This document shows, piece by piece, positions 16,657 through 26,095 of a DNA stretch of 64,000 bases. The position numbers and the translations under genes are program-made. Position 1 is the first letter of the stretch; each line of letters starts with the position of its first letter. This DNA is from Rhodoferax sp. (GTDB taxonomy: Bacteria > Pseudomonadota > Gammaproteobacteria > Burkholderiales > Burkholderiaceae_C): NCBI GenBank assembly GCA_031291295.1, contig JARLJI010000244.1, positions 1 through 64,000 of the forward strand, in the 5' to 3' direction. The notes below the pieces were generated by a model. That model worked only from the letters and a program-made list of their open reading frames with translations. It ran no database searches and was not told the origin of the DNA.

Positions 16657-17589
16657 CTATTTAACCGTCGCCTGCGACACCAGATAAGCCCACAAGGCCT
16701 GGGCCGTCCCCTTGGGCGCCTCCTTGCCCACGGGCTTTTCCCGGTAGGCCCGAACGTCCATGGTCATCTCGAGCGCCTGCCCCCCGGGCATGACGGCCGG
16801 CACCAGCTTTCGGGCACGCACCTCTTTCTTGACCGCGCTGTGCGGCAAGAAGGCGATGCCATGCCCCTCCACCGCCATCGCCTTGAGGCCCTCGGCCATG
16901 TCGGTCTCGTAAACCCGATCCAGGTGCACCGCGGTCGCCGACTGCTTGAGGATCAGGTCCACCACCCGCCCCAGGTAGGCGCCAGGCGCATAGCCCAGGT
17001 ACGGCAGCGGCTGGTTGGGGCGCCCCGGCAGCTTGAACATCGGGCTGCCGTCGGCATCGGGCTTGGCATAGGGCGACAGCACCTCCTGCCCCAGGCTCAC
17101 CATTTCGTAGCGCGCAGCGTCGAGCTGAAATGGCTGCGAGCTGTGGTGGTAGGCAATCAGCACGTCACAGCTGCCCTCGACCAGGCGCATCACCGCATCG
17201 TGCACGTTGAGCGCGATCAGCCGGCTCTTGATCGGTCCGAACTTCTCGCGCAGGGTGGTGACCCAGGCCGGGAAAAAGGTGAACGCCAGCGTGTGCGGCA
17301 CGGCGAACTCGATCACGTCCTGCCCCGCCGAGGTGTGCCCGCGCAGCATGGCGCGCGTGCTTTGCAGCGCCTGCAGCATCTCCATCGCCTGGTCGTACAG
17401 CGTCTCGCCCGCCGGCGTCAGGCGCGTGGGGTACGAGCTGCGGTCCACCAGATCGGTGCCGGCCCAGGCCTCGAGCGCCTGGATGCGGCGCGAAAACGCC
17501 GGCTGCGTGACATGGCGCAATTGCGCGGAGCGGCTGAAACTGCGAGTCTCGGCCAGGCTGACAAAGTCTTCAAGCCATTTGGTTTCCAT
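16657..17589 (-). CDS. LysR-family regulator, HypT-like
   Basis: 310 aa. The N-terminal winged helix METKWLEDFVSLAETRSFSR and VTQPAFSRRIQALE resembles HypT (YjiE), a hypochlorite-responsive LysR protein of E. coli, more than typical amino-acid regulators. The effector domain follows from about residue 90. It lies upstream of gltIJKL on the same strand with a 170-base gap, so it may control that operon; this is inference from position. Confidence 0.75.
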   Translation of the reverse strand: METKWLEDFVSLAETRSFSRSAQLRHVTQPAFSRRIQALEAWAGTDLVDRSSYPTRLTPAGETLYDQAMEMLQALQSTRAMLRGHTSAGQDVIEFAVPHTLAFTFFPAWVTTLREKFGPIKSRLIALNVHDAVMRLVEGSCDVLIAYHHSSQPFQLDAARYEMVSLGQEVLSPYAKPDADGSPMFKLPGRPNQPLPYLGYAPGAYLGRVVDLILKQSATAVHLDRVYETDMAEGLKAMAVEGHGIAFLPHSAVKKEVRARKLVPAVMPGGQALEMTMDVRAYREKPVGKEAPKGTAQALWAYLVSQATVK

Positions 17590-17641
17590 GGCGCGGATTA
17601 TGCGGCGCAGAGTTGCCGGGCCAGCATCCGGCCAGATGCAC

Positions 17642-18004
17642 CTACTTGTTTTCAGTTCGCTTCTTGCAGTCCGAACCGCTGTAGCCCTCTTTGCACTCGG
17701 TCAGCACTTTTTCGGCCTTGCGTTTGCCGCCAGGGTCACCGCCTGCGACAGGTGCGGTGGCGTCGTTCGACGTGCGCGTCGATGCACTTTGGATGTACAC
17801 GATCTTTTTCTTGCCGTTGTCGCATGAGCCGACCACTTTGCCCGGGGCGCTTGTTTCTGTTTCGACGAGCGCCAGCGAATAGTTCGTAACGCCAGCCGTC
17901 TTGATCTTTTGATCGATCTCCGACCTCAACGCCTCGCACGTGATGCCGTAACTTGAAGTGTTGACCGCAAAAAGGAGGGCAAGAATTGCAGTTGATCTAG
18001 TCAT
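17642..18004 (-). CDS. DUF1161 secreted protein
   Basis: 120 aa. A signal peptide (about 1-19) precedes a short mature domain with ITCEALRSEIDQKIKTAG and GKVVGSCDNGKKKIVYIQ, the DUF1161 pattern with a conserved Cys pair. A low-complexity linker is followed by a Cys- and Lys-rich tail (TECKEGYSGSDCKKR). Small periplasmic proteins of this family have no assigned role. Stands alone on the minus strand. Confidence 0.75.
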   Translation of the reverse strand: MTRSTAILALLFAVNTSSYGITCEALRSEIDQKIKTAGVTNYSLALVETETSAPGKVVGSCDNGKKKIVYIQSASTRTSNDATAPVAGGDPGGKRKAEKVLTECKEGYSGSDCKKRTENK

Positions 18005-18068
18005 GGTTCATTCAGCCAGCTTGCCCTGCTCCAACTGCGCATAAACCACACGCTGTGCAATGCCGTTG

Positions 18069-18380
18069 CTACACCGCCGCCGCATGCAGCTTGACGCCTA
18101 GCGCTCTGGCGACCTTCAATACGGTAGAAAAGCTCGGGTTTCCGTCGGCACTCAGCGCCCGGTAGAGGCTCTCGCGGCTCAGCCCTGCATCTTTGGCGAC
18201 TTGAGTCATTCCTTTTGCGCGCGCAATGTTGCCGAGTGCCTTGGCGATGCCAGAGGCGTCGTCAGGCGCCTCTTCAAGCCAGGCATCAAGGTAAGCGGCC
18301 ATTTCTTCAGGCGTACGAAGATGCTCCGCTACATCGTAAGGCGTGGCTTTTGTCGGATTTTTCATTTCGATCTTGGGCAT
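18069..18380 (-). CDS. HI1420-type antitoxin with helix-turn-helix
   Basis: 103 aa from the ATG at 18380 (MPKIEMKNPTKATPYDVAEH). The N-terminal half (TPEEMAAYLDAWLEEAPDD) and the C-terminal Cro-like helix-turn-helix (MTQVAKDAGLSRESLYRALS, NPSFSTVLKVARALG) are those of addiction-module antidotes of the HI1420 family. It lies 5 bases after the toxin, the reverse order expected for this family. It should neutralise the toxin and bind the palindrome at 18688-18703. Confidence 0.88.
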   Translation of the reverse strand: MPKIEMKNPTKATPYDVAEHLRTPEEMAAYLDAWLEEAPDDASGIAKALGNIARAKGMTQVAKDAGLSRESLYRALSADGNPSFSTVLKVARALGVKLHAAAV

Positions 18381-18385
18381 GGTGA

Positions 18386-18679
18386 CTACTCCTTGAAGCT
18401 CCTGGCCAGGTGAATCGCTGTCTCGATGTCTTTCTGTTGCGTTGACTTGTCTCCGCCGATGAGGAGTAGGAGGAGCCTTTGCCTTCGCTGCGTGTAGTAG
18501 ACGCGGTAGCCCGGCCCGAAGTCGATCTTCAGCTCCGACACGCCATCCGTCAGATCTCTGTGTTGGCCCGGGTTGCCGTCGATCAAGCGATCGACCCGAA
18601 CCAGAATTCGCGCTCTGCCCGTGCGATCCTTGAGCTCGTCGAGCCATTCACGATATTCCTCGGTCTTCTCAACACGCAT
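18386..18679 (-). CDS. HI1419-type toxin, RelE/ParE superfamily
   Basis: 97 aa. KTEEYREWLDELKDRTGRAR, then HRDLTDGVSELKIDFGPGYR and LLLIGGDKSTQQKDI are the hallmarks of the HI1419 (phage-derived Gp49-like) branch of RelE/ParE toxins. Relatives inhibit growth, probably as ribosome-dependent mRNA interferases, but activity is not shown here. It is the first gene of the pair. The promoter's -10 ends only 6 bases before the ATG, so its mRNA should have almost no leader. Confidence 0.88.
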   Translation of the reverse strand: MRVEKTEEYREWLDELKDRTGRARILVRVDRLIDGNPGQHRDLTDGVSELKIDFGPGYRVYYTQRRQRLLLLLIGGDKSTQQKDIETAIHLARSFKE

Positions 18680-18684
18680 GCATC

Positions 18685-18712
18685 AGTGTAGCCCAAAGGC
18701 TACGTTTGTCAA
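18685..18712 (-). promoter_or_regulatory. Toxin-antitoxin promoter with embedded palindromic operator
   Basis: On the minus strand TTGACA (18707-18712) and TACACT (18685-18690) are 16 bases apart, a good sigma-70 promoter. Between and overlapping them is a perfect palindrome, GTAGCC-4-GGCTAC, at 18688-18703, ideally placed for repression by the antitoxin. Confidence 0.8.
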
Positions 18713-18747
18713 GAGTTGCATGGCGTGGCGATGCCAGAGCCAGCGAG

Positions 18748-19395
18748 TCACGCGCGCTTGCGCAAAAAGACGTGGGTTGCACGTTCGCCCGCGACGCATT
18801 GCGCGCATTCATAGCCCAAGACACGCAGATCGATGCCGTTCAAGAGATGCTCCCCGCTGCCGAGCAGGATGGGCCGCATGGCAAGGTGCAGCTCGTCGAT
18901 CAGGCCCGCGCGCAGGTATTGCCGGACCGTGGCGACGCCGCCGCCAAGGCGGATGTCGCGGCCACCCGCCGCCGCCCTCGCCTGTTCCAGCGCGGCGTGA
19001 ATGCCTTCGGTGATGAAGCGAAACTCCGTGCCGCCCGCCATGGTGAGCGGCGCCCGCGGGTACTGCGTCAGCACGAAGACGGGCGTGTGGTACGGCGGCT
19101 CGTCGCCCCACCAGCCCTTCCAGCTCTCGTCCGGCCATGGGCCCCGGACCGGGCCGAACATGTTGCGCCCCAGAATCCAGGCGCCGATGCCGGCAAAGCC
19201 TTGCTCGGCCATGGTGTTGTCGACGCCCGTCTCGCCATCGCCCTGGCCGTGCATCGTGCGCCAAACGCGTGTGGGAAAGAACCACTCCATCAACTCCGGG
19301 CCGCCTACGCCGAGCGGATTCTGCAGGTCCTGGTTCGGCCCGGCACCGTAGCCGTCAATGGAAATCGAAAAACTTTGGACGCGAAGTTTTGACAT
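18748..19395 (-). CDS. Dihydrofolate reductase-family protein (RibD C-terminal-like)
   Basis: 215 aa from the ATG at 19395, preceded by GAGG. The fold is the RibD C-terminal / DHFR-like domain: KLRVQSFSISIDGYGAG at the start, ILGRNMFGPVRGPW, the VFVLTQYPR segment, then GGGVATVRQYLRAGLIDELH. Such proteins are NADPH-dependent reductases of unknown substrate and are not true folate enzymes. It is 11 bases downstream of the SDR gene, so the two form an operon. Confidence 0.82.
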   Translation of the reverse strand: MSKLRVQSFSISIDGYGAGPNQDLQNPLGVGGPELMEWFFPTRVWRTMHGQGDGETGVDNTMAEQGFAGIGAWILGRNMFGPVRGPWPDESWKGWWGDEPPYHTPVFVLTQYPRAPLTMAGGTEFRFITEGIHAALEQARAAAGGRDIRLGGGVATVRQYLRAGLIDELHLAMRPILLGSGEHLLNGIDLRVLGYECAQCVAGERATHVFLRKRA

Positions 19396-19406
19396 AACTG
19401 CCTCAC

Positions 19407-20198
19407 TCAGAACGCGCTCTTCACCACGCCGCCATCCACGCGCAAGGCGGCGCCCGTGGTTGCCGACGCCAGCGGGCTCGCGACGTAGGTCACCAGAGAA
19501 GCGACCTCGTCCGGAGCGGCGAAGCGCTTGATGAGCGAGGTCGGGCGAACCTTGTCGAAGAACTCCTTCTCGAACTCGCTGAAAGACTTGCCCTCCGACT
19601 TGGCAAGCGCCTCCACAAAATCGCCCACCCCGCGCGAGCGGGTCGGGCCGGGCAGGACACTGTTGACCGTGATGCCTGTGCCGGCGAGCGATTCGGCCAG
19701 GCCGCGCGAGACCGCCAGTTGCGCGGTCTTGGTCATGCCGTAGTGAATCATCTCGGCGGGAATCTGCACCGCGCTCTCGCTGGAAATGAAGATGATCCGC
19801 CCCCAGTTCGCGCGCCGCATGGCGGGCAGGCACAGACGAGCCAGGCGCACGCCACTCAGCACATTGACCTCGAAGAACCGGACCCAGTCGGCATCGGGAA
19901 TTTTTTCGAAAGGCGTCGCCTCGAAAATGCCAAGGTTGTTGACGAGAATTTCGATGCTCGGGTACTGCCGCACGAGCTCCTCGGCAGCGGCGGCCGTGCC
20001 GAGATCGCCGGCAAATCCGTGAACCGTGCCGCCCGTGGCAGACTTGATCTTCGACACGGCGCCATCCACTGCCGCCTGCGAGCGCCCATTGACAATGACC
20101 TGGGCACCTTCGGCCGCCATGGCGGCGGCGATGGCGTAACCGATGCCGGCCGTGCTGCCGGACACCAGCGCGAGTTTGTTCGTGAGTTTCAGATCCAT
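19407..20198 (-). CDS. Short-chain dehydrogenase/reductase
   Basis: 263 aa. Rossmann motif GSTAGIG at 14-20, NNLGI, catalytic Ser in FISSESA and YGMTK (Tyr-Lys pair). A C-terminal VDGG motif is present. NAD(P)-dependent oxidoreductase; substrate unknown. Closest in feel to 3-oxoacyl-ACP reductase-like SDRs. Co-directional with the DHFR-like reductase, possibly acting on the same metabolite. Confidence 0.85.
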   Translation of the reverse strand: MDLKLTNKLALVSGSTAGIGYAIAAAMAAEGAQVIVNGRSQAAVDGAVSKIKSATGGTVHGFAGDLGTAAAAEELVRQYPSIEILVNNLGIFEATPFEKIPDADWVRFFEVNVLSGVRLARLCLPAMRRANWGRIIFISSESAVQIPAEMIHYGMTKTAQLAVSRGLAESLAGTGITVNSVLPGPTRSRGVGDFVEALAKSEGKSFSEFEKEFFDKVRPTSLIKRFAAPDEVASLVTYVASPLASATTGAALRVDGGVVKSAF

Positions 20199-20342
20199 AA
20201 CGTCCCACCTTTCTCAGAAAAACCAGTTTAAGCGGCCAGGCAACCGCGGGTCAACTCGATCGTTGCACAAGGGTCGGGGCTGTTCGGACCCGCAGATCTC
20301 AAGCCTTTTCGGCCTGCAGTCCATACAGGCCGGTCACTTCGC

Positions 20343-20384
20343 GCTATCAATTTAATACTCCTGCGCGAATGACAAGGGGCTGGC
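20343..20384 (+). repeat. Dispersed repeat family A, copy A5
   Basis: GCTATCAATTTAATACTCCT, GCGCGAATGACAAGGGGCTG and GCG. Shares the GCTATCAA core and AAGGGGCT block with copies A1 and A9. It lies at the 3' side of the DUF167 gene. Confidence 0.55.
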
Positions 20385-20407
20385 GCGCGCGCCCCTCGGG
20401 CCGTGCG

Positions 20408-20686
20408 TCAGCGGCGGCCGGTGCTTGCCGTTTCGGTGCCAACGTCCTCCGCCCCATGCACCTGGATCAGCTTGAACCGGGAGCCGGCGCCCGACTTGAG
20501 CTGAACTGCGCTGCGGGCGACCGCGAAGTGCCTCGCGACGAGGGCCAGCAGTGCTGTGTTCGCCTTGCCATCCACCGGCTGCGCCTTCACTGACGCAACC
20601 CAGGTGCCATCTTCTGCGGCGACGAGACTTTCGGTCTTCGCGCCTGGCTTGACCTTGATCTTTAGCGTCAGCGTCTTTACTGGCAT
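20408..20686 (-). CDS. DUF167 / YggU family protein
   Basis: 92 aa from the ATG at 20686. A TTG two codons upstream (20692) has better Shine-Dalgarno spacing (GAGG then 6 bases), so the true start may be there. The pattern LKIKVKPGAKTESLV, then VSVKAQPVDGKANTALLALVA-type residues and KSGAGSRFKLIQV is that of DUF167/YggU, a small alpha/beta fold of unknown function. The gene stands between repeat A5 and a VOC protein. Confidence 0.8.
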   Translation of the reverse strand: MPVKTLTLKIKVKPGAKTESLVAAEDGTWVASVKAQPVDGKANTALLALVARHFAVARSAVQLKSGAGSRFKLIQVHGAEDVGTETASTGRR

Positions 20687-20731
20687 GCTCAAATTTCGCC
20701 TCGTAGGTTGAGGACGATGGCAGCAATCAGA

Positions 20732-21121
20732 TTAGGCGTCGGAGCTCGGAAAGATGAGTTCAACGCCATTTCCCGCGGGGTCTTTTAGGAAAAACTGAAC
20801 TCGCTTTGAACCTGGAACCTCAGTGGCTCTGTAATGAAGGTTGCAGCGAACCAGCGTGGCCTCCACTTCAGGCCGGTTGGTGCAATCAAACGCAATGTGG
20901 TCGAACGTGGTCACAGCCTGCGCATCTCGTTCTTCATCCGGCTCGGCCTGGTACAAGTGGACGATCGGTTTGTCGCCAGCGTATAGCCAGTAGCCAAAGT
21001 TCCAAAACTGCGGCCGCGGGCCATCGCGCAATCCGACGACGGTGCAATAGAACTCCTTGAGCTCGTCGAGCAGCTCTCGCGGCGCACGGAGATTGAAATG
21101 ATTAAGGCCTGTGGTGGTCAT
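20732..21121 (-). CDS. VOC-family (glyoxalase/dioxygenase fold) protein
   Basis: 129 aa from the ATG at 21121. LNHFNLRAPRELLDELKEFY and FDHIAFDCTNRPEVEATL give the paired beta-alpha-beta-beta-beta modules, and FFLKDPAGNGVELIF carries the metal-ligand Glu. Enzymatic role unknown; could be a lactoylglutathione lyase-like or resistance protein. Confidence 0.75.
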   Translation of the reverse strand: MTTTGLNHFNLRAPRELLDELKEFYCTVVGLRDGPRPQFWNFGYWLYAGDKPIVHLYQAEPDEERDAQAVTTFDHIAFDCTNRPEVEATLVRCNLHYRATEVPGSKRVQFFLKDPAGNGVELIFPSSDA

Positions 21122-21275
21122 GTTGATGCTAGCGTTTGACACGAACGGCGTGACCCGGCTTGCCGGGGCAAGTCCTCTCGATTGATGGGATGGACTCCCC
21201 CCGTTTCTTTGCGTCAAATGGCGCACTGGTCTTCATTGGCGTGGCGATCAGGTCTTCAAACGTAAGGAGTCCGAG

Positions 21276-21335
21276 ATGAATGCTACTACTGACCCGTGGC
21301 GAGACGGTTTAGACGCAACTACCAATGGTGAATGA
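21276..21335 (+). CDS. Possible 19-codon peptide or 5' gene remnant
   Basis: AAGGAGTCCGAG immediately precedes ATG, and the frame (MNATTDPWRDGLDATTNGE) ends in TGA. The Shine-Dalgarno is among the best in the region, which is unexpected for chance. No family is recognised. It overlaps the 3' end of the 84-aa gene on the other strand. It may be the relic of a truncated gene. Confidence 0.25.
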   Translation: MNATTDPWRDGLDATTNGE

Positions 21336-21573
21336 CGTGAGCCGCAAGGAGTAGAAAAATGGCGTTCAGCACAAAGAGGAATCGCTTCGCCTGACCTAAG
21401 AGTAGGGCCAGGGACTCAACGGTTTGCTTGGCGCGAAGATCGATACCGTACCCGTCATTTAGTGGCCCTCCAGCAGTGGTCATCCGGGAGGAAACCTCTC
21501 CAAGAAGGTGGTTTGTATCTCCCACCAATTCCTTGATGTCTCTGAAGTGATACGTCAGGCTTTCATCGTCCAT
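21319..21573 (-). CDS. Small unknown protein with C-terminal membrane anchor
   Basis: 84 aa. ACGGAGTAACAATGG gives a ribosome binding site that overlaps the stop of the preceding 104-aa gene, indicating coupled translation. Residues about 1-60 are a hydrophilic, helix-prone region (DESLTYHFRDIKELVGDTNH); residues about 62-84 are a single membrane segment (RFLFVLNAIFLLLAAHVIHH). No family recognised. Codon use is less GC-biased than its neighbours, suggesting acquisition. Confidence 0.6.
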   Translation of the reverse strand: MDDESLTYHFRDIKELVGDTNHLLGEVSSRMTTAGGPLNDGYGIDLRAKQTVESLALLLGQAKRFLFVLNAIFLLLAAHVIHHW

Positions 21574-21575
21574 TG

Positions 21576-21890
21576 TTACTCCGTAAGCAGAATGTTCCCT
21601 AGGCTAATGTGTCGTTGCAGCTCCTCTTCGGAGATGGCGAAAGCACCAAGGTCTGGGTAGTCTATGTACCAAATTGGAGGCTCATGCCGTAGCGAAGCGT
21701 TCTCAATGGGAAGCAGCGGCTCGCTGGGAATTGAATTGCCAGATGAGTCGAGTCGATTTACACAAAACGCTTTTCGGATTGTTGCTTGCATAGTTGAAAA
21801 CCGCGTGAAGTTTGTGGACGGCATGACTTGGCGCACCTGGGCGCTGGAAGTTACGCTTTGCGGCCTAACGTGATGTAGATCGTCGGACAT
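21576..21890 (-). CDS. Unknown protein, first gene of a small accessory operon
   Basis: 104 aa from the ATG at 21890; alternative starts are Met23 and Met34. No motif recognised. The C-terminus contains PPIWYIDYPDLGAFAISEEE, which could be part of a small beta domain. It ends 2 bases before the membrane-anchored 84-aa gene. Base composition is clearly less GC-rich than the surrounding chromosome. Confidence 0.5.
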   Translation of the reverse strand: MSDDLHHVRPQSVTSSAQVRQVMPSTNFTRFSTMQATIRKAFCVNRLDSSGNSIPSEPLLPIENASLRHEPPIWYIDYPDLGAFAISEEELQRHISLGNILLTE

Positions 21891-21963
21891 TCTGGGAATC
21901 CAGTTTATCCGACAGGCGCCGGAGCTTGATCAACACTTCTCGCCATTCGTTCGCTACGCATTT

Positions 21964-22020
21964 GCTACCAATTCAATAGCTATAAGTGAATACTCCATGG
22001 CGGCTATCGGCCTAAAACAC
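21964..22020 (+). repeat. Dispersed repeat family A, copy A6
   Basis: GCTACCAATTCAATAGCTAT, then AGTGAATACTCCATGGCGGC and TATCGGCCTAAAACAC. It has the GCTAC...AATAGCTAT core and a GGCC/A-rich end, and lies just beyond the ABC exporter stop codon. Confidence 0.65.
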
Positions 22021-22028
22021 TTTAAAAC

Positions 22029-23852
22029 CTACTCCGAACTCTGCTGCAACGCCCACATCTGCGCATAGCGCCCATTGGCCGCCAGCAACTCAGCATGCGA
22101 GCCGCGCTCGATGATGCGCCCCGCCTCCATCACCAAAATTTCATGCGCGTCCACCACGGTGGAGAGGCGGTGCGCAATCACCAGCGTGGTCTTGTTTCGC
22201 GCCACGCTTTGCAGCTCGGCCTGGATGGCGCGCTCGTTGGCGGAGTCGAGTGCCGAGGTGGCCTCGTCGAAGATCAGCACCGGCGGGTTCTTCAGCAGCG
22301 TGCGGGCGATGGCCACGCGCTGCTTCTCGCCGCCCGACAGCTTGAGGCCGCGCTCGCCGACCATGGTGTCGTAGCCGGCCGGCGTCGCGCTGATGAAGTT
22401 GTGGATGTGGGCGGCGCGGGCCGCGGCCTCGACCACCTCGCGGCTGGCGCCGGGGTTGCCGTAGGCGATGTTGTATTCGATGGTGTCGTTGAACAGCACC
22501 GTGTCCTGCGGCACGATGCCGATGGCGTGGCGCACGCTGGCCTGCGTGACCTGCTTGATGTCCTGCCCGGCGATGGTGATGCGGCCCTGCTGCACGTCGT
22601 AGAAGCGGTACAGCAGGCGCGACAGCGTGGACTTGCCGGCGCCCGAGGGCCCGACCACCGCAACCGTCTTGCCGGCCGGGATCACGAAGCTGATGTGGTG
22701 CAGGATGGGGCGCGCAGCCTCGTACGCAAAGCTCACGTCCTCGAAGCGCACCTCGGGCGTGCCCTCGATACGGATGGGCTGTGCGCCGGGCACGTCGGCG
22801 ATCTCGCGCTCTTTTTCCATGAGGCGGAACATCTTGTCCAGATCGGTCAGGCTCTGCTTGATCTCGCGGTACAGCACACCCAAAAAGCCCAGCGGAATGT
22901 AGAGCTGGATCATGAAGGCGTTGACCATGACCAGGTCGCCCAGCGTCATGCGCCCCTCGACCACGCCCTGGGTGGCACGCCACAGCATCACCACCAGGCC
23001 GATGGCGATGATCACCTGCTGGCCGGCATTGAGCAGGCTCAGGGTGCGCTGGCTCTTGAGCGCGGCCAGGCGGTAGCGCTTGAGGTTTTCGTCGTAGCGC
23101 CGGACCTCGAACTCTTCGTTGTTGAAATACTTGACGGTTTCGTAGTTCAGCAGCGAGTCGATGGCCCGGCTGTTGGCGTTCGAGTCGAGTTCGTTCATTT
23201 CCCGGCGGAACTGGGTGCGCCATTCGGTCACCGTGACGGTGAAGGTCACGTAAAACACCAGCGCAATGCCGGTGATCCAGGCGAACCAGACGTCGAACTT
23301 GACGGCCAGCAAGGTCAGCACCAGCGTGACCTCGATCAGGGTCGGGATGATGCTGTACAGCGAATACGAGATCAGCGAATGCACGCCGCGCGAGCCGCGC
23401 TCGATGTCGCGCGACATGCCGCCGGTCTGGCGCTCCAGGTGAAAGCGCAGGCTGAGCGCGTGCAGATGCCGGAACACCTCGAGCGAGATGGTGCGCGCCG
23501 CGCCCTCGGTGGCCTTGGCAAACACCAGTTCGCGCAGCTCGGTGAACAGCGAGGTGGACAGGCGCAAGAGCCCGTAGGCCACCAGCAGCGCGAGCGGCAC
23601 TACCAGCACGGTCTGCACGTCGCCCGGCTTGAAGCTCATCGCATCCACCAGCTTCTTCAGCAGCAGCGGCACGCCGACGTTGGCCAGCTTGGCGCCGACC
23701 ATGAAAAGCAGCGCGGCGATGGCGCGCCATTTGTACTGCCACAGGTAGGGAAAGAGCCGCGCCAGCGTGCTCCAGTCGGAGCGCGGGGCGGCGGTGCCGG
23801 CGGGCGAGGCAGGCGCAAAAGAGGGGCGGGCGAGTTCGCCGGATCGGCGCAT
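22029..23852 (-). CDS. Atm1/ABCB7-like ABC exporter (membrane and ATPase fused)
   Basis: 607 aa from the ATG at 23852; a start at 23909 would overlap the divergent thioesterase gene. The membrane domain spans about 25-310, with six predicted segments and the Atm1-type sequence LNYETVKYFNNEEFE. The ATPase follows: Walker A GPSGAGKST, signature LSGGEKQRV, Walker B VLIFDEATSALD and an HRLSTV switch. Bacterial relatives export glutathione conjugates and heavy-metal thiolates. Functions as a homodimer. Divergent from the thioesterase across about 40 bases. Confidence 0.9.
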   Translation of the reverse strand: MRRSGELARPSFAPASPAGTAAPRSDWSTLARLFPYLWQYKWRAIAALLFMVGAKLANVGVPLLLKKLVDAMSFKPGDVQTVLVVPLALLVAYGLLRLSTSLFTELRELVFAKATEGAARTISLEVFRHLHALSLRFHLERQTGGMSRDIERGSRGVHSLISYSLYSIIPTLIEVTLVLTLLAVKFDVWFAWITGIALVFYVTFTVTVTEWRTQFRREMNELDSNANSRAIDSLLNYETVKYFNNEEFEVRRYDENLKRYRLAALKSQRTLSLLNAGQQVIIAIGLVVMLWRATQGVVEGRMTLGDLVMVNAFMIQLYIPLGFLGVLYREIKQSLTDLDKMFRLMEKEREIADVPGAQPIRIEGTPEVRFEDVSFAYEAARPILHHISFVIPAGKTVAVVGPSGAGKSTLSRLLYRFYDVQQGRITIAGQDIKQVTQASVRHAIGIVPQDTVLFNDTIEYNIAYGNPGASREVVEAAARAAHIHNFISATPAGYDTMVGERGLKLSGGEKQRVAIARTLLKNPPVLIFDEATSALDSANERAIQAELQSVARNKTTLVIAHRLSTVVDAHEILVMEAGRIIERGSHAELLAANGRYAQMWALQQSSE

Positions 23853-23893
23853 GGGAGACAATCGGGGGCTGTTAATGACAAGAGATTGTGCCC

Positions 23894-24331
23894 ATGTCTG
23901 ACAATTCAAGTACAGCCCCCAGCGCGACCGGCGCGCCCCACGTCGAACTGCCGGCCGACAAGGAACTGGTGCTCAAGGTCATTCCCCTGCCGGCCGACTG
24001 CAACGCCAACGGCGACATCTTTGGCGGCTGGGTCATGGCCCACGTGGATCTGGCCGGCTCGGTGCTGCCGGCGCGCTATGCCCAGGGCCGCATGGCCACG
24101 GTGGCGGTGAACCAGTTCATCTTCAAGCAACCGGTGCGAGTGGGCGACCTGTTGTCGTTCTACTCCGAAGTCACGCGCATCGGCCGCACCTCCATCACCG
24201 TGGACGTCGAGGTCTATGCCGAGCGAATGCGCACCCAGGGCCGCTACATCAAGGTCACGGAAGCGTCGGTGACGTATGTGGCGATCGACGATCAGGGGCG
24301 GCCGCGGCCGCTGCCCCAGCCCGCCGCCTGA
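23894..24331 (+). CDS. YciA-like acyl-CoA thioesterase
   Basis: 145 aa from the ATG at 23894 (MSDNSSTAPSATG). Single hot-dog domain with the YciA/BACH signature NANGDIFGGWVMAHVDLAGS, catalytic Asp included, and FKQPVRVGDLLSFYSEV. It would hydrolyse a range of acyl-CoAs. A TTG/GTG-type start two codons upstream is possible. Convergent with the DauA-like gene. Confidence 0.88.
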   Translation: MSDNSSTAPSATGAPHVELPADKELVLKVIPLPADCNANGDIFGGWVMAHVDLAGSVLPARYAQGRMATVAVNQFIFKQPVRVGDLLSFYSEVTRIGRTSITVDVEVYAERMRTQGRYIKVTEASVTYVAIDDQGRPRPLPQPAA

Positions 24332-24340
24332 TTCCCTCAA

Positions 24341-26009
<1,669 letters not shown>

Positions 26010-26095
26010 TACCTGCGCGACAGGTTATGCGTATCAACCCTGAGGACACCCATCGCGCATGCAGATATAAACCATGCAACGATTCAGGAGATGCA

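Noticed and set aside
18748..20208. Single long frame joining the DHFR-like protein to sequence across the SDR gene
   Set aside because: Only the last 215 codons are DHFR-like; the upstream part is an out-of-frame shadow of the SDR gene, and a good start with GAGG lies at 19395.
22095..24110. 671-codon plus-strand frame opposite the ABC exporter
   Set aside because: Antisense shadow; the exporter on the other strand has every ABC motif.
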